In this document: positions 16,553 through 25,782 of the stretch, in pieces | How positions within the stretch are numbered: the first letter of the stretch is position 1 | How the letters are laid out: each line of letters begins with the position of its first letter | Assembly: GCF_900142705.1 (NCBI RefSeq) | Contig: NZ_FRBV01000005.1 | Location: 153,668-217,667 of the forward strand | Source of the DNA: Nitrosospira sp. Nsp11 | GTDB taxonomy: Bacteria; Pseudomonadota; Gammaproteobacteria; Burkholderiales; Nitrosomonadaceae | Reading direction: 5' to 3' | DNA length: 64,000 nucleotides | Notes under the pieces: generated by a model | What the model saw: only the letters and a program-made list of their open reading frames with translations | Databases searched by the model: none | Told to the model about the DNA's origin: nothing | Translations under genes and position numbers: made by a program

Positions 16553-17003
16553 CTGTGTATCGCTCTTCCATGGATTAGCCAGGCACGTTTTATTGCGCCG
16601 GCATTTTTACAGACGATCCCACGCTCGCCTGTATCTCATCAATCTTCTCCCGGGCCGAGTTGTGCTAGCGGAGCTCCTTCCAGCCTCGCCTTGAAAAATA
16701 ACGCCTCGGCAATCATAAAAAATTCTGACGCGGGTAGGTGCTGCCGAGACAAGCCCGGCCAAGGTATACCCTACAATGGGGCGAGAAGTCGTTAACCCCA
16801 TCTGCGTCTTGCAATATTCGGATACGATGCCACTGAAGTACCAAGTACCAATCCTGATATAAACCTGACCAGCGCGGAATGGGCAAGCGGCATGAAAAAT
16901 GAGGCTGGCTTAAATAGGGCTGAATCAGGCTGCACGCCACCCCGACAGCTTATTCTGCCCTGCCGGAAAATTATACGCTTTTGAAGCCCGACGTCGAGGG
17001 GCT
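16553..17003. other. Non-coding stretch before the inverted repeat pair
   Basis: About 450 bases upstream of the MBOAT gene. No gene is supported on either strand. The promoter of the O-acetylation operon should be here, but no clear -35/-10 pair was identified. Confidence 0.4.
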
Positions 17004-17256
17004 ATTTTAAAATATGCCTCTGCACCCTTCTCAGCGTTATGGCGCACCTTATATAGGATGGGTGGTGGAGCGTAGTGCAATCCATCATTCTGGCAGTTAT
17101 TTTGCTACTCTCATACCCTACTCATACCCTACCACGCAGGCATCGCAACGGTATCCGGTCGTGGTTAATGTTTAATGTAACTGTTGCGTGCTTTTGATGG
17201 GTTGCGCTACGCTCCACCCATCCTACTTAAAACCGCACAGAGGCATATTTTAAAAT
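17004..17256. repeat. Large imperfect inverted repeat built from family A elements
   Basis: The outer arms match over 'ATTTTAAAATATGCCTCTG' (about 17004-17022 and, inverted, 17237-17256). Inside, family A copies at 17055-17086 and 17196-17224 face each other (AGGATGGGTGG..CAAYCCATC). About 110 bases lie between. The unit looks like a MITE-like or palindromic insertion, and its right end supplies the ATG region of the next gene. Confidence 0.65.
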
Positions 17257-18478
17257 GCGGCCGATGCCAGCAATAAATGCCAGCAATACCGGGCTATCAG
17301 GTGTGAATCATCCATCTTCGGCAATTCCGGCAAGGATCCCCCACATCGCGTCTTTGGATTTAATGCGCGGGCTGGTGATCGTCCTCATGGCGCTGGATCA
17401 TGTGCGCTGGTATTTCCTGGATGCCGATTTCAGTCCTACCGATCTTTCGCGCACGGATTCGGCCCTGTTTCTGACCCGCTGGGCGACGCATCTTTGCGCG
17501 CCTACCTTTGTCTTCCTGGCCGGCACCAGCGCCTTCTTATCGGCGGCTCACAGTACGGATCGCCATCAGCTTGCCGCCCGGTTGTTCACCCGGGGGCTCT
17601 GGCTCGTCATTCTCGAGCTTACGATTGTCCGCCTTGCGTGGTTTTTCAATCTGGACTATAGCCAGATGGATCTGCAGGTCATTTGGGCCTTGGGGTGGTC
17701 GATGGTCGTGCTGGCCGGGCTTGTCTATATGCCATTGTGGTCGATAGCCGTGTTGGGTATCGGCATGATTGCGGCGCACAACCTGCTGGATGGTATACGG
17801 CTCGAGGACTTCGAGATGGCGGATGGATCGCTGGGGTGGCAGGGATGGTTGTTAAGTGTGCTCCATATTCCGCGCTTCCCGGTGGGGTATCCCCTCATCC
17901 CCTGGATCGGCGTCATGGCTGCGGGCTACGCCTTCGGCCCTTTGATGCTGACGACGTCGAAGACAAGGAAACAGCTGGCGCTTGCAGCTGGCGCGGCCCT
18001 CATCGCGGCCTTCGTTATTTTACGGGCCTACAATGCCTATGGCGACCCTTCGTCCTGGTCTACTCGGGAAACGGCCTTGTTCACGCTTTTTTCCTTTCTG
18101 AATACGACAAAATATCCCCCTTCCCTGCTGTTCCTGCTGATGACCTTGGGGGCCATGTTCATCCTGCTTTCAGTATTCGAGCGGCGGCATGGGCTCGTGG
18201 AAGATTTTTTCATCACCTTCGGACGCGTGCCCCTGTTTTTTTACGTCCTCCATCTATACGTCATTCATGGGCTGGTTATCGTATTTGGCTATGCGATAAG
18301 GGGCGATATCGATTCATTCATGACGATTCCGGTTTTTTTCCCACCCTGGTGGGGCTTCAGCCTCCCCGTCGTCTATCTGATCTGGGTTGCGGTAACCGCA
18401 TCGCTCTATCCCGTTTGCCGATGGTTTGCCGCTATCAAGTCAAGGCATAGGGGAAGATGGTGGACCTATTATGTATAG
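17255..18478 (+). CDS. DUF1624 / HGSNAT-like membrane protein
   Basis: 407 residues, polytopic. The first membrane segment carries the DUF1624/heparan-alpha-glucosaminide N-acetyltransferase-like signature 'SLDLMRGLVIVLMALDHVR' (about residues 33-51), with 'HLCAPTFVFLAGTSAFL' soon after; about ten hydrophobic segments follow. The family is related to acyltransferases that move acetyl groups across membranes; the substrate is unknown. ATG candidates are 17255 and 17264, with no clear ribosome site, and the first lies within the inverted repeat, so the true start or the expression signals may have been altered by that insertion. Confidence 0.82.
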   Translation: MRPMPAINASNTGLSGVNHPSSAIPARIPHIASLDLMRGLVIVLMALDHVRWYFLDADFSPTDLSRTDSALFLTRWATHLCAPTFVFLAGTSAFLSAAHSTDRHQLAARLFTRGLWLVILELTIVRLAWFFNLDYSQMDLQVIWALGWSMVVLAGLVYMPLWSIAVLGIGMIAAHNLLDGIRLEDFEMADGSLGWQGWLLSVLHIPRFPVGYPLIPWIGVMAAGYAFGPLMLTTSKTRKQLALAAGAALIAAFVILRAYNAYGDPSSWSTRETALFTLFSFLNTTKYPPSLLFLLMTLGAMFILLSVFERRHGLVEDFFITFGRVPLFFYVLHLYVIHGLVIVFGYAIRGDIDSFMTIPVFFPPWWGFSLPVVYLIWVAVTASLYPVCRWFAAIKSRHRGRWWTYYV

Positions 18479-18562
18479 ACATAGTGATTGATCGTCAGAT
18501 CACTTGCACCCGCTGCTCGCCACAAGCAGCAATACCTCACCGGCGACGACGGTATATCCCGG

Positions 18563-19579
18563 TCACATAGTAATGACCGTTTTCCCGAAACGGTCCTCGG
18601 CCTGGTTGAACTGATAGGCATAGGCATAGTTTGCGTGATCGAAGGGAAATGTGCGGGAGATCACCGGGCGCAATCCGGAAGTGGCGATGGCAAGATTCAT
18701 TGCGCGGAACATCTCGGCAGAGCCCACATTGATACCGTACATACGTATCGAGCGCAGCATCAACGGTAAAGGATCAATTTTCCCGAAACCCGCCATCAGC
18801 CCGATCAGCGTTACCATTCCGCCAAAACGCGCCGCCCTCAAAGAGCGCTCAAGCGTCTGTGCGCCCCCAACTTCCACCACGATATCCACACCTCGTCCAT
18901 CGGTCAGCTTCATGACTTCCTCATCCCACTCCGGCGTATTCTCATAGTTGATAAGATGATCGGCTCCCATTGCCTTGGCCTGCTCCAGCTTCTCGTCGCT
19001 GCTTGAAGTCTGTATAACGATTGCACTATGCAACTTGGCGAACTGCAAAGCGAACAGGCTTACCCCACCTGTGCCCAGCAGGAGCACAGTCTGGCCCGCC
19101 CGAATGCGTCCGGCCTTGACCAGCGCATGCCATGCGGTCACGCCGGCGTTCGGCAGGGTTGCCGCTTCCTCGTAAGTCAGGTGCTCTGGAAACGGTATGG
19201 CTGCACGTTGGGGAAGCACCACATATTCGGCGAGCATGCCATCGAGTGGTCCACCAAGCGAACGTTGAAAGATTTCCTGCGTCAATGGGCCCGATACCCA
19301 GTCGGGAAAAAAGCACCCTGCAACGCGATCGCCTACCTTGACGGTTGTGACGTTCATCCCGACCTCAACCACATCACCGGCGCCATCCGAAAGCGGAATC
19401 ACGCAATGCTTCACCCCGGCGGGGTACTGGCCGTGCGCCACGATATAATCGCGAAAATTCAATGAAGTGGCGCGTACTTGAATCAGCACCTCGTCGGGGC
19501 CCGGTTCGGGTTTCTCCAGATTACAGCGCAACATCAGGCCGCCTGTGCCGCAAGTTTCTTCAAGTTGAAAAGCTTTCAT
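18563..19579 (-). CDS. Medium-chain NAD(P)-dependent alcohol dehydrogenase / quinone reductase-like
   Basis: 338 residues, cytoplasmic MDR family. N-terminal GroES-like domain ('VLIQVRATSLNFRDYIVAHG', 'PLSDGAGDVVEVG'), then a Rossmann domain with 'TVLLLGTGGVSLFALQFA' (about 167-184) as the NAD(P)-binding loop and 'DIVVEVGGAQTLERS'. The catalytic-zinc residues typical of true ADHs are not all present ('SLNFRDY' replaces the Cys region), which suggests a zinc-free quinone oxidoreductase-like enzyme. Monocistronic, ending 85 bases from the DUF1624 gene in convergent orientation. Confidence 0.88.
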   Translation of the reverse strand: MKAFQLEETCGTGGLMLRCNLEKPEPGPDEVLIQVRATSLNFRDYIVAHGQYPAGVKHCVIPLSDGAGDVVEVGMNVTTVKVGDRVAGCFFPDWVSGPLTQEIFQRSLGGPLDGMLAEYVVLPQRAAIPFPEHLTYEEAATLPNAGVTAWHALVKAGRIRAGQTVLLLGTGGVSLFALQFAKLHSAIVIQTSSSDEKLEQAKAMGADHLINYENTPEWDEEVMKLTDGRGVDIVVEVGGAQTLERSLRAARFGGMVTLIGLMAGFGKIDPLPLMLRSIRMYGINVGSAEMFRAMNLAIATSGLRPVISRTFPFDHANYAYAYQFNQAEDRFGKTVITM

Positions 19580-19804
19580 CGGACGATATCCCCCATATGC
19601 TCTACCGACAATCTCCGCTCAAGCCGGCATCCCTGGCAGCGCGCCTCCTGGCGTCAATCACGGCTGTTGCCGGAACCAGAACTTCCGGCATGCTGCATCT
19701 ATTCTTCTACCATCGCCTGCCGCCGCCGTATGTGCGTTAGTGAACGAAGTAATAAAGCTTCGTTTGCTAAACTTCGGTTTTCCAATTTAATGAGGAGTGC
19801 TCTC

Positions 19805-20071
19805 ATGGGCGACGATCTTTTTCAATTCCCGATAACCGGATGGGAAGTAAAAACCGAGCCAGTCGACGGCCTGCTCTCTATCCGCTTTCCATTTTTATCG
19901 CATGAGCAGCAAAAGCTGGCCGAAGCCGACCCCGGCAGGCCTTACGTCATGCAGGCGGAGCAGGCGCGTGAGTTCCGGGACGCGTTATCCAGGGCACTCG
20001 AGCGAATGAGCGACCAGGAGTATGCAGCTCCCTCGTTCATGGGAATGCCAAACGATCTGTCGATTTACTGA
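19805..20071 (+). CDS. Small protein resembling BssS
   Basis: 88 residues, soluble. The start at 19805 is set by AGGAG 8 bases upstream; the same frame is open further upstream without support. Layout: 'FQFPITGWEVKTEPVDGLLS', a strand 'IRFPF', then 'PYVMQAEQAREFRDALSRAL'. This order (short 'GW-x-V/I' start, strand, then 'ARxF..L' helix) resembles the biofilm regulator BssS of enterobacteria in length and layout, but the identity is low and the match was made from memory. No neighbour explains its role. Confidence 0.6.
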   Translation: MGDDLFQFPITGWEVKTEPVDGLLSIRFPFLSHEQQKLAEADPGRPYVMQAEQAREFRDALSRALERMSDQEYAAPSFMGMPNDLSIY

Positions 20072-20168
20072 TCGCGTCGCAATCGTTGCGCAATGGGGCC
20101 GTGCAAAACCGGGCCAAGTCCAGCTTTTCCTGTACCTATAGCAACACACCCTTCGCGCGACCCCTGAA

Positions 20169-22016
20169 GTGACACCCGAAGCTCCGTCGAACCGGCTAGA
20201 CCGGCCTGTGGACGAGGCGTACGACCATGTGCTGGGTCCGCCGGATGCCGAGATCACGCTGGTCGAATACGGCAGCTATGGCGATCAGCCTTCGAGCGCG
20301 GCCCACGAGCGCGTCATCAAGATGCGCAACCGGTTCGGCAGACGTTTGCGCTACGTATTTCGCCACCGCCCCATCCCGGGAAACGATATCGCCCGCCACG
20401 CTGCCGAGTTGGCGGAGTCATACGCCGGTGATCCAGCGCACTTCTGGAACGTGCATGTCGCGCTGATGGCGCGTTCAAACAAGCTGACCAAGGAAGACCT
20501 CAGCACCCTCGCCGCGGATTTGAGCCTTGGTGCGAATACCGCGTCCCAAGAAGACAACACTGCTGCCCGAGCCGCCGCACGGGTGGATGCGGACATCGAA
20601 AGTGCGGCCGAGAGCGGCGTCACCGTTACACCGACTTTTTTCATCAATGAACGGCGCTACGACGGCCCGTGGGATACAGGCTCTCTTTCCGATGCGATGC
20701 TGGGCTCACTGGGGCATGTCGTCCACTCGGCTGCGCTGGATTTCGCTAAATGGGCGCCTTCGACCGGCATCATGCTGCTGCTGGCGACAGGGCTTGCAGT
20801 CATGCTGAGCAATTCCACGATCGGCCCGGACTTTAATGATTTATGGAATCTGCCCCTGGGATTTACTTTCGCCGGCGACGGGTTCGAACTCTCCCTGCGG
20901 CATTGGATAAACGACGGGCTGCTTGTCATCTTCTTCCTGGTCGTCGGTTTGGAGATCAAGCGGGAATTCACGGTGGGCCACCTTGCGAGCCGGCAAGCCG
21001 CGATGCTACCGGTTGCCGCCGCCATTGGCGGTATGGTTGTGCCCGCCATGCTGTATCTGATACTGGTGCCCGAGGGTCCAGCAGGGGCGTGGTCACTGGG
21101 CTGGGGCGTACCGATGGCAACAGACACCGCCTTTGCCGTCGCGTTGATTGCCATGATGGGCAAACGTGTCCCGATAGAGCTTCGCGTTTTTCTTACTGCG
21201 GCCGCTATTGTCGATGATATTGGCGCAATCATCGTCGTGGCGATTTTCTATTCCGGCAGCCTCCACTTCAGCTATCTTGCCAGCGCGGCCGCAATCGCAG
21301 GATTGCTGGCGCTACTCAATCAAGGCGGCATATACCGCGCGTCTCCCTATGTCTTCCTCGGTATCGGTTTATGGGTATGCGTATACTCCGGCGGAATACA
21401 TGGGACCCTGGCCGGCGTTATTCTCGCTGTCTTTATTCCGACCCGGCCGCCGCCTAATCTTCAAGCCCTGATGCTGCAAGCCGATGCCATCCTGACCGCC
21501 GAAACGCAGCGCGGCAAGGAAGTTCTGCGGTACGGGCCTTCCGAGCCCTCTCTGGAAGCGTTGGACGCGATACATGACCGGCTTGAATCACCCGCCGACC
21601 GCATGCTCCGTCATGTCGCGCCAAGGTCGAGTTTTCTGGTGCTACCGGTGTTCGCCCTGGCTAATGCAGGGGTAGTAGTCGATACCGATGTATTCAGCGG
21701 CCACTTGCCATTGATAATGGGTACGACCGCGGCACTGGTGGTCGGCAAGCCACTCGGGTTTATTGCCGCCACCGCTGCCGCAGTATGGCTGGGTATCGCA
21801 GCCAAGCCGGACAATTACTCCTGGTGCCAATTGGCCGGCGCCGGCGCGTTGGCCGGAATCGGCTTTACCATGTCTCTATTCATAGCAAGCCAGGCTTTTC
21901 CCCAGGAAAGCGATTATGCTGCCGTCAAGATTGCAATTTTCGCAGGCTCGATTTTATCGGCGATCATTGGCGTAGCGATATTGTGGAATGGGCGATCCAC
22001 CCCGGATTCCCGGTAG
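20169..22016 (+). CDS. nhaA: DsbA-like domain fused to Na+/H+ antiporter NhaA
   Basis: 615 residues. Residues about 20-185 form a thioredoxin/DsbA-like domain ('ITLVEYGSYGDQPSSAAHE' ... 'GVTVTPTFFINERRYDGPW', keeping the cis-Pro 'TPTFF'). Residues about 195-610 are a complete NhaA: antiporter aspartates D349 and D350 in 'IVDDIGAII', and D319 in 'MATDTAFAV', with the same 30-residue spacing as D133/D163 in E. coli NhaA. NhaA exports Na+ for H+ in the inner membrane. The thioredoxin active site lacks both cysteines (YGDQPSS in place of a CPYC-type motif), so the domain cannot be a thiol oxidoreductase. The gene stands alone. An Na+ circuit fits the N-ATPase operon at 40-48 kb. Confidence 0.92.
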   Translation: MTPEAPSNRLDRPVDEAYDHVLGPPDAEITLVEYGSYGDQPSSAAHERVIKMRNRFGRRLRYVFRHRPIPGNDIARHAAELAESYAGDPAHFWNVHVALMARSNKLTKEDLSTLAADLSLGANTASQEDNTAARAAARVDADIESAAESGVTVTPTFFINERRYDGPWDTGSLSDAMLGSLGHVVHSAALDFAKWAPSTGIMLLLATGLAVMLSNSTIGPDFNDLWNLPLGFTFAGDGFELSLRHWINDGLLVIFFLVVGLEIKREFTVGHLASRQAAMLPVAAAIGGMVVPAMLYLILVPEGPAGAWSLGWGVPMATDTAFAVALIAMMGKRVPIELRVFLTAAAIVDDIGAIIVVAIFYSGSLHFSYLASAAAIAGLLALLNQGGIYRASPYVFLGIGLWVCVYSGGIHGTLAGVILAVFIPTRPPPNLQALMLQADAILTAETQRGKEVLRYGPSEPSLEALDAIHDRLESPADRMLRHVAPRSSFLVLPVFALANAGVVVDTDVFSGHLPLIMGTTAALVVGKPLGFIAATAAAVWLGIAAKPDNYSWCQLAGAGALAGIGFTMSLFIASQAFPQESDYAAVKIAIFAGSILSAIIGVAILWNGRSTPDSR

Positions 22017-22219
22017 AAAACCAAACCGCCGTGCCAGGTGCGAAACGCGCGTACCCGCCATGGTTTCATGTCGAAATAAGAGAGTCCCGCGTTATTGGCT
22101 CATCGGTGAGGTACCGAACAGACCAGCAGCGCTCCAGAACGCAATGTAGTTGTCTTTTCACAAATCGATCACCGGTCATTTACCCGCAAGCAACTTTTCT
22201 TGCAACAGGAGGCGCGATC

Positions 22220-22648
22220 ATGACAACCAAGAAAGCATGGGCAGTCTGGAAGGGCGGAATCAAAGACGGAGGCGGCACCATTTCCACCGAAACCGGCGTA
22301 CTCAAGGAAGCGCCTTATGGTTTCAAATCGAGATTCGAAAATGGAAAAGGCACGAATCCCGAAGAGCTGATCGGCGCTGCGCACGCCGGCTGTTTTTCGA
22401 TGGCGCTTTCTTTAATGCTCGGCGAGGCGGGCCTGACGGCGGAGAAAATCGAAACGCACGCCGACGTGACGATTGACAAGGCAGGGGAAGGGTTCGAAAT
22501 CACCGCAAGCCATCTTACCGTATCGGCGAAAATTCCCGGCGCGGATAAGGCCCAGTTTGAGGAGATTGCCAACAAGGCCAAAGTCGGGTGCCCCGTATCC
22601 AAACTCCTGAAGGCAAAGATTACGATGGATGCCAAACTGGAGCCCTAG
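22220..22648 (+). CDS. osmC: OsmC-family organic hydroperoxide peroxidase
   Basis: 142 residues, the length of E. coli OsmC. The two redox cysteines are C58 in 'AAHAGCFSMAL' and C124 in 'KVGCPVSKLL'; 'NPEELIGAAHAG' is the family signature. It reduces organic hydroperoxides in the cytoplasm and is usually induced by osmotic or stationary-phase stress. The start is fixed by AGGAGG 8 bases before ATG 22220; the longer upstream frame is not used. A family C repeat begins at the stop codon and may act as terminator. Confidence 0.92.
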   Translation: MTTKKAWAVWKGGIKDGGGTISTETGVLKEAPYGFKSRFENGKGTNPEELIGAAHAGCFSMALSLMLGEAGLTAEKIETHADVTIDKAGEGFEITASHLTVSAKIPGADKAQFEEIANKAKVGCPVSKLLKAKITMDAKLEP

Positions 22649-22710
22649 CAGCCTGCCCGACTTAAAGGAAATCGGCTGCAAAACTGCGATTCTTCAAGTC
22701 CGACAGGCTT
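22648..22710. repeat. Intergenic repeat, family C, inverted pair
   Basis: GCAGCCTGCCCGACTTAAAG starts at 22648, overlapping the osmC stop; its partner at 22684-22710, read on the minus strand as AGCCTGTCGGACTTGAAGAA and on to TCGCAG, matches the 12276 copy almost base for base. The two arms can pair and may terminate osmC transcription. Confidence 0.6.
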
Positions 22711-22898
22711 CTGGCACCGCCAATCATACCGGGAAGTGCGGGGCTGCAGCGCGGCAACCCGAACCTGCCTATGATTCCAGCTTGGCTGGGGGACGATAAC
22801 GCTGTTTTTCAGCCTGGTTTAATAACCGTGATTACTGGCGATGTCAGCACTGTCCGCAGTATTCACTTTATTCGCGTTAGCGCAGCATAACCAGCAAT

Positions 22899-23036
22899 CT
22901 GCGCGACATAAAGATATTTATGTCGCGCAGGCTGAACGCTCATCTTGCAATAAGTAAAAGATAGCCCGGCGCAGGATCACTGCCGCCGGGCTATAGGCAT
23001 CGCTGCCTTGGGAGAAATCAGGTTATTCTCCCAAGG
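22899..23036. other. Three consecutive perfect hairpins upstream of the cotH gene
   Basis: Stem 1: CTGCGCGACATAAA (22899-22912), loop GATA, TTTATGTCGCGCAG (22917-22930), 14 bp. Stem 2: ATAGCCCGGCG (22961-22971), 12-base loop, CGCCGGGCTAT (22984-22994), 11 bp. Stem 3: CCTTGGGAGAA (23006-23016), 9-base loop, TTCTCCCAAGG (23026-23036), 11 bp. All are mismatch-free, and none is followed by a T run. The last ends 65 bases before the cotH ATG. No gene is seen in 22711-23101. Confidence 0.7.
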
Positions 23037-23101
23037 TGCAATCTTACCGGCTTTCGGCAGGTTGCCTATTGGACTGAAGTACACTCGGGAACCAGGCTTT
23101 C

Positions 23102-24634
23102 ATGGACAAGAAATGGATATTGCCAGCTTGCTGCATTACAGTTTTACTCAACCTTTCCCTCGACACCGATCCCTCCTTTGCACAAAAACCGCTAAAGCGC
23201 GGCGCCCAGTCCGCATTACAGCCTGCCGTAGAAACGGGGCGCCCGGAAGCATCCGGTAAAGATTTGTGGGCGCTTACAGAAAGCGGATTATTCAATGGAG
23301 AGCTGCACCGGATTTCGATTCGCATGAACCAGGCGGTCTGGGATCGGCTTCATGAAGACGAGAAACGCAACGAATGCCGTAAGGCCGCCCACGCCGGGTG
23401 GGCTCATGTACGCGACTTTACATTCAATGATGTCACCATGAAGGATGTTGCGATCAAGGTACGGGGCAACAGCTCGCGCTGCGTTCCGCGCTTGCAATTC
23501 AGTGTTTCCTTCGACAGGGCAAATGGCGTCTACACCCGGCAAGGAACCGAGGACTGGCACGAGGTCAATTACGACGAGCAGAGCGGGGCAGCAATGAAGG
23601 GCCGAACCTTGCACGGCCTCCAGGAACTGAGCCTGCGCCGCAGCTACAACGACTCAAGCAGCGAGCATGACAGCGGTAACGGTATGCTCGCACGCGAATT
23701 CGTCGCAACATGGGCGAGCGCCAGGACGGAGGACATCGCCAGAACGACGCTTCGAGGTCCTCCCACTTACCGAACGGCTTACGCTCTCGTCGAGTTCCGG
23801 TTTTGCGCCAACGATGCGGACAATGCTTGCAACAATCGAATTGTTCGCGCCTACCTTATCGCCGAACCACTCGATAAGGGTTTCTTCAAAATGCGTTATG
23901 ACGACGAGAAACCGACCTTTTTCTCGATGGCCCATGGCTGCGCCCTGAGGGTCGACAAAGGGAATGAAGGCTTTACCTATCGTTGCATTGAGCCCGAATA
24001 CATGGATGGTAAAAAGATCGGAGAGGCCAATGCGGAAGACCTGCTGAAGGCCATGGCTCACATCAACGGAACCGAAGGCCTGAAGGCACGCCTCGATGCG
24101 GCGGACAGCCCATCGGAACTCGGCAAAGTTCTCGATCTCGGTTCGATCATGAATTACGCGGCATTCGCAACCACTGCGGGCCATTGGGATAGCGCCTACG
24201 GGAATTTCAATAACGATGTGCTGTACTTTCATCCGCCCAGCGGCAAGTGGAAGCTCATCGCCTCGGATATGGATGACACATTCGACTATGATGGCGCCAG
24301 CGGCACAGCGCGCAGCTATTCCTATGCCGAGGTTGTCAGCGCCCCACGCATACTGTTCGATGAATTGTTTGATACGCCCGAGCTCGATGCGGAATTCAGA
24401 AAGCACCTCGGCAAATACCTGACCACGCTCTACGGCTCAAATGGCTCGGATAGCCCGCTCAAGAACAAGATCCTGGACGCGCGCGACCGCTATATCATCA
24501 AAACCAACGATGAACTGCCCAGTACCGAGCACCAGAATATCGAGCGCGCAAAAGAGATGATCGACTATGCAAGGCAACGCTTGCGCGTGCTGAGAAATCA
24601 GCCGCGGCCACCAGGACCCGAAGGGCGAAACTAG
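23102..24634 (+). CDS. CotH-kinase family secreted protein
   Basis: 510 residues. An N-terminal signal peptide ('CCITVLLNLSLDTDPSFAQ') targets it to the periplasm or outside. The body matches the CotH protein-kinase family: 'ISIRMNQAVWDRLHEDE' then 'MKDVAIKVRGNSSR' (the 'K.RGNSS' block), 'AYLIAEPLDKGFFK', and the metal/catalytic segment 'WKLIASDMDDTFDYD' (about 394-408). CotH proteins are atypical secreted kinases first known from Bacillus spore coats; in Gram-negatives their targets are unknown. The next gene starts 20 bases after the stop and is probably co-transcribed. Three hairpins lie in the upstream region. Confidence 0.85.
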   Translation: MDKKWILPACCITVLLNLSLDTDPSFAQKPLKRGAQSALQPAVETGRPEASGKDLWALTESGLFNGELHRISIRMNQAVWDRLHEDEKRNECRKAAHAGWAHVRDFTFNDVTMKDVAIKVRGNSSRCVPRLQFSVSFDRANGVYTRQGTEDWHEVNYDEQSGAAMKGRTLHGLQELSLRRSYNDSSSEHDSGNGMLAREFVATWASARTEDIARTTLRGPPTYRTAYALVEFRFCANDADNACNNRIVRAYLIAEPLDKGFFKMRYDDEKPTFFSMAHGCALRVDKGNEGFTYRCIEPEYMDGKKIGEANAEDLLKAMAHINGTEGLKARLDAADSPSELGKVLDLGSIMNYAAFATTAGHWDSAYGNFNNDVLYFHPPSGKWKLIASDMDDTFDYDGASGTARSYSYAEVVSAPRILFDELFDTPELDAEFRKHLGKYLTTLYGSNGSDSPLKNKILDARDRYIIKTNDELPSTEHQNIERAKEMIDYARQRLRVLRNQPRPPGPEGRN

Positions 24635-24654
24635 ATGAAAGGGGCGGAAACAGC

Positions 24655-25764
24655 GTGAACGAACGGACTGCCAGCCCATCGGCAGGGACGATTAAAGCAG
24701 CCGTGCCAAAAGCGCCTGCGCAGCTACCGGTACTTACCGCCTGTGCTTATATTTTTACCGTGCTGGGCTTGGGCAATGCGACCTCTACCGCCGCTGACGC
24801 TGCCGGAAATCCGAAGAAGGCGCTGACCGTCACCCAGCAATATAACGTGCCTATTGCAGAGGTCTCCGGACTCGCCATCGTGCGGTCGACAAAAAAGGAA
24901 AGCAAAGAAACGGATGAGGATGGCGTCAACCTCTACGTTGTTGGCGATAAAACCCACGAAGTTGCCCGCTTTCGCTTCAGCGGCATGGCGGACGCGATCA
25001 TTGATGTGCATGATGCCGCGCCTGTCATCGGCAAGGATAAAAAAGATGTGTCCGGGTGGGAAGCCATCGCGGCGGACGGGAAAGATACGATCTGCATGCT
25101 GAACGAAACCCGCAGCGAAATTTCCTGCCTTGACCTTGGCTTGCAGCAAGACCGGGGGAATTTCAGCCTGGATACCTCCAGCATCAGTGACCTCGACTCA
25201 GCCTGGAAAGCACACTCCAACTCGCGCGGAGAAGGGATGATACTCATGAAAAAGGGCCACGTCCTTGTCCTCAAGGAAAAGGAACCACCCATGCTGGTCG
25301 AGTTCGGCCCCGAGGGGGATGTTCCCATGGGTTATGGCCCGGCAACGTTTCTTCAGGAAGACGACTCCTTCGTCGGGCTTTCGGATAAGGCTGATCAACA
25401 AAACCAGCCTGATCGCCGTGCGTACCCGCAACGCCTGGTAGCGCTGAAGACATGGAAGTTTTCCGCGCGCTTGAGCGATCTCGCCAAAGATGCCAGCGAG
25501 ATCACGCTCGGGCCCGATGACAGTGTCTACCTGCTATCGCAAGAGGGATCAGCCTTGATCCGTCTGGAAAAGACACTGAAGCCTGATGAAAACAAGGTCG
25601 GGGTGGATCACGGCGCTTACTGGAATCTTCCAGCGGGACTCGAAAAAGCCGAAGGGCTGGTGATCGACAACCACATGCGGCCATGGATCGGCATCGACAT
25701 CAAGCAAACCCACAAGCCCAATCTTTTCCGGCTATCGCCCATCGAGGCAGCAGCGCCTGAATAG
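24655..25764 (+). CDS. Putative secreted or anchored beta-propeller-like protein
   Basis: 369 residues from a GTG start. A single hydrophobic segment 'LPVLTACAYIFTVLGLG' (about 23-39) is a signal peptide or anchor. The rest is repeated four-strand units with turns such as 'LYVVGDKTHEVARFRFSG', 'ISGLD/ISCLD' and 'GPDDSVYLLSQEGSALIRL', which suggests a beta-propeller related to SdiA-regulated or phytase-like esterase proteins. No active-site motif is identified. Its close coupling to the CotH kinase gene suggests it is a partner or substrate, which is inference only. Confidence 0.6.
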   Translation: MNERTASPSAGTIKAAVPKAPAQLPVLTACAYIFTVLGLGNATSTAADAAGNPKKALTVTQQYNVPIAEVSGLAIVRSTKKESKETDEDGVNLYVVGDKTHEVARFRFSGMADAIIDVHDAAPVIGKDKKDVSGWEAIAADGKDTICMLNETRSEISCLDLGLQQDRGNFSLDTSSISDLDSAWKAHSNSRGEGMILMKKGHVLVLKEKEPPMLVEFGPEGDVPMGYGPATFLQEDDSFVGLSDKADQQNQPDRRAYPQRLVALKTWKFSARLSDLAKDASEITLGPDDSVYLLSQEGSALIRLEKTLKPDENKVGVDHGAYWNLPAGLEKAEGLVIDNHMRPWIGIDIKQTHKPNLFRLSPIEAAAPE

Positions 25765-25782
25765 GTGGCTTTGATCCGCCTT

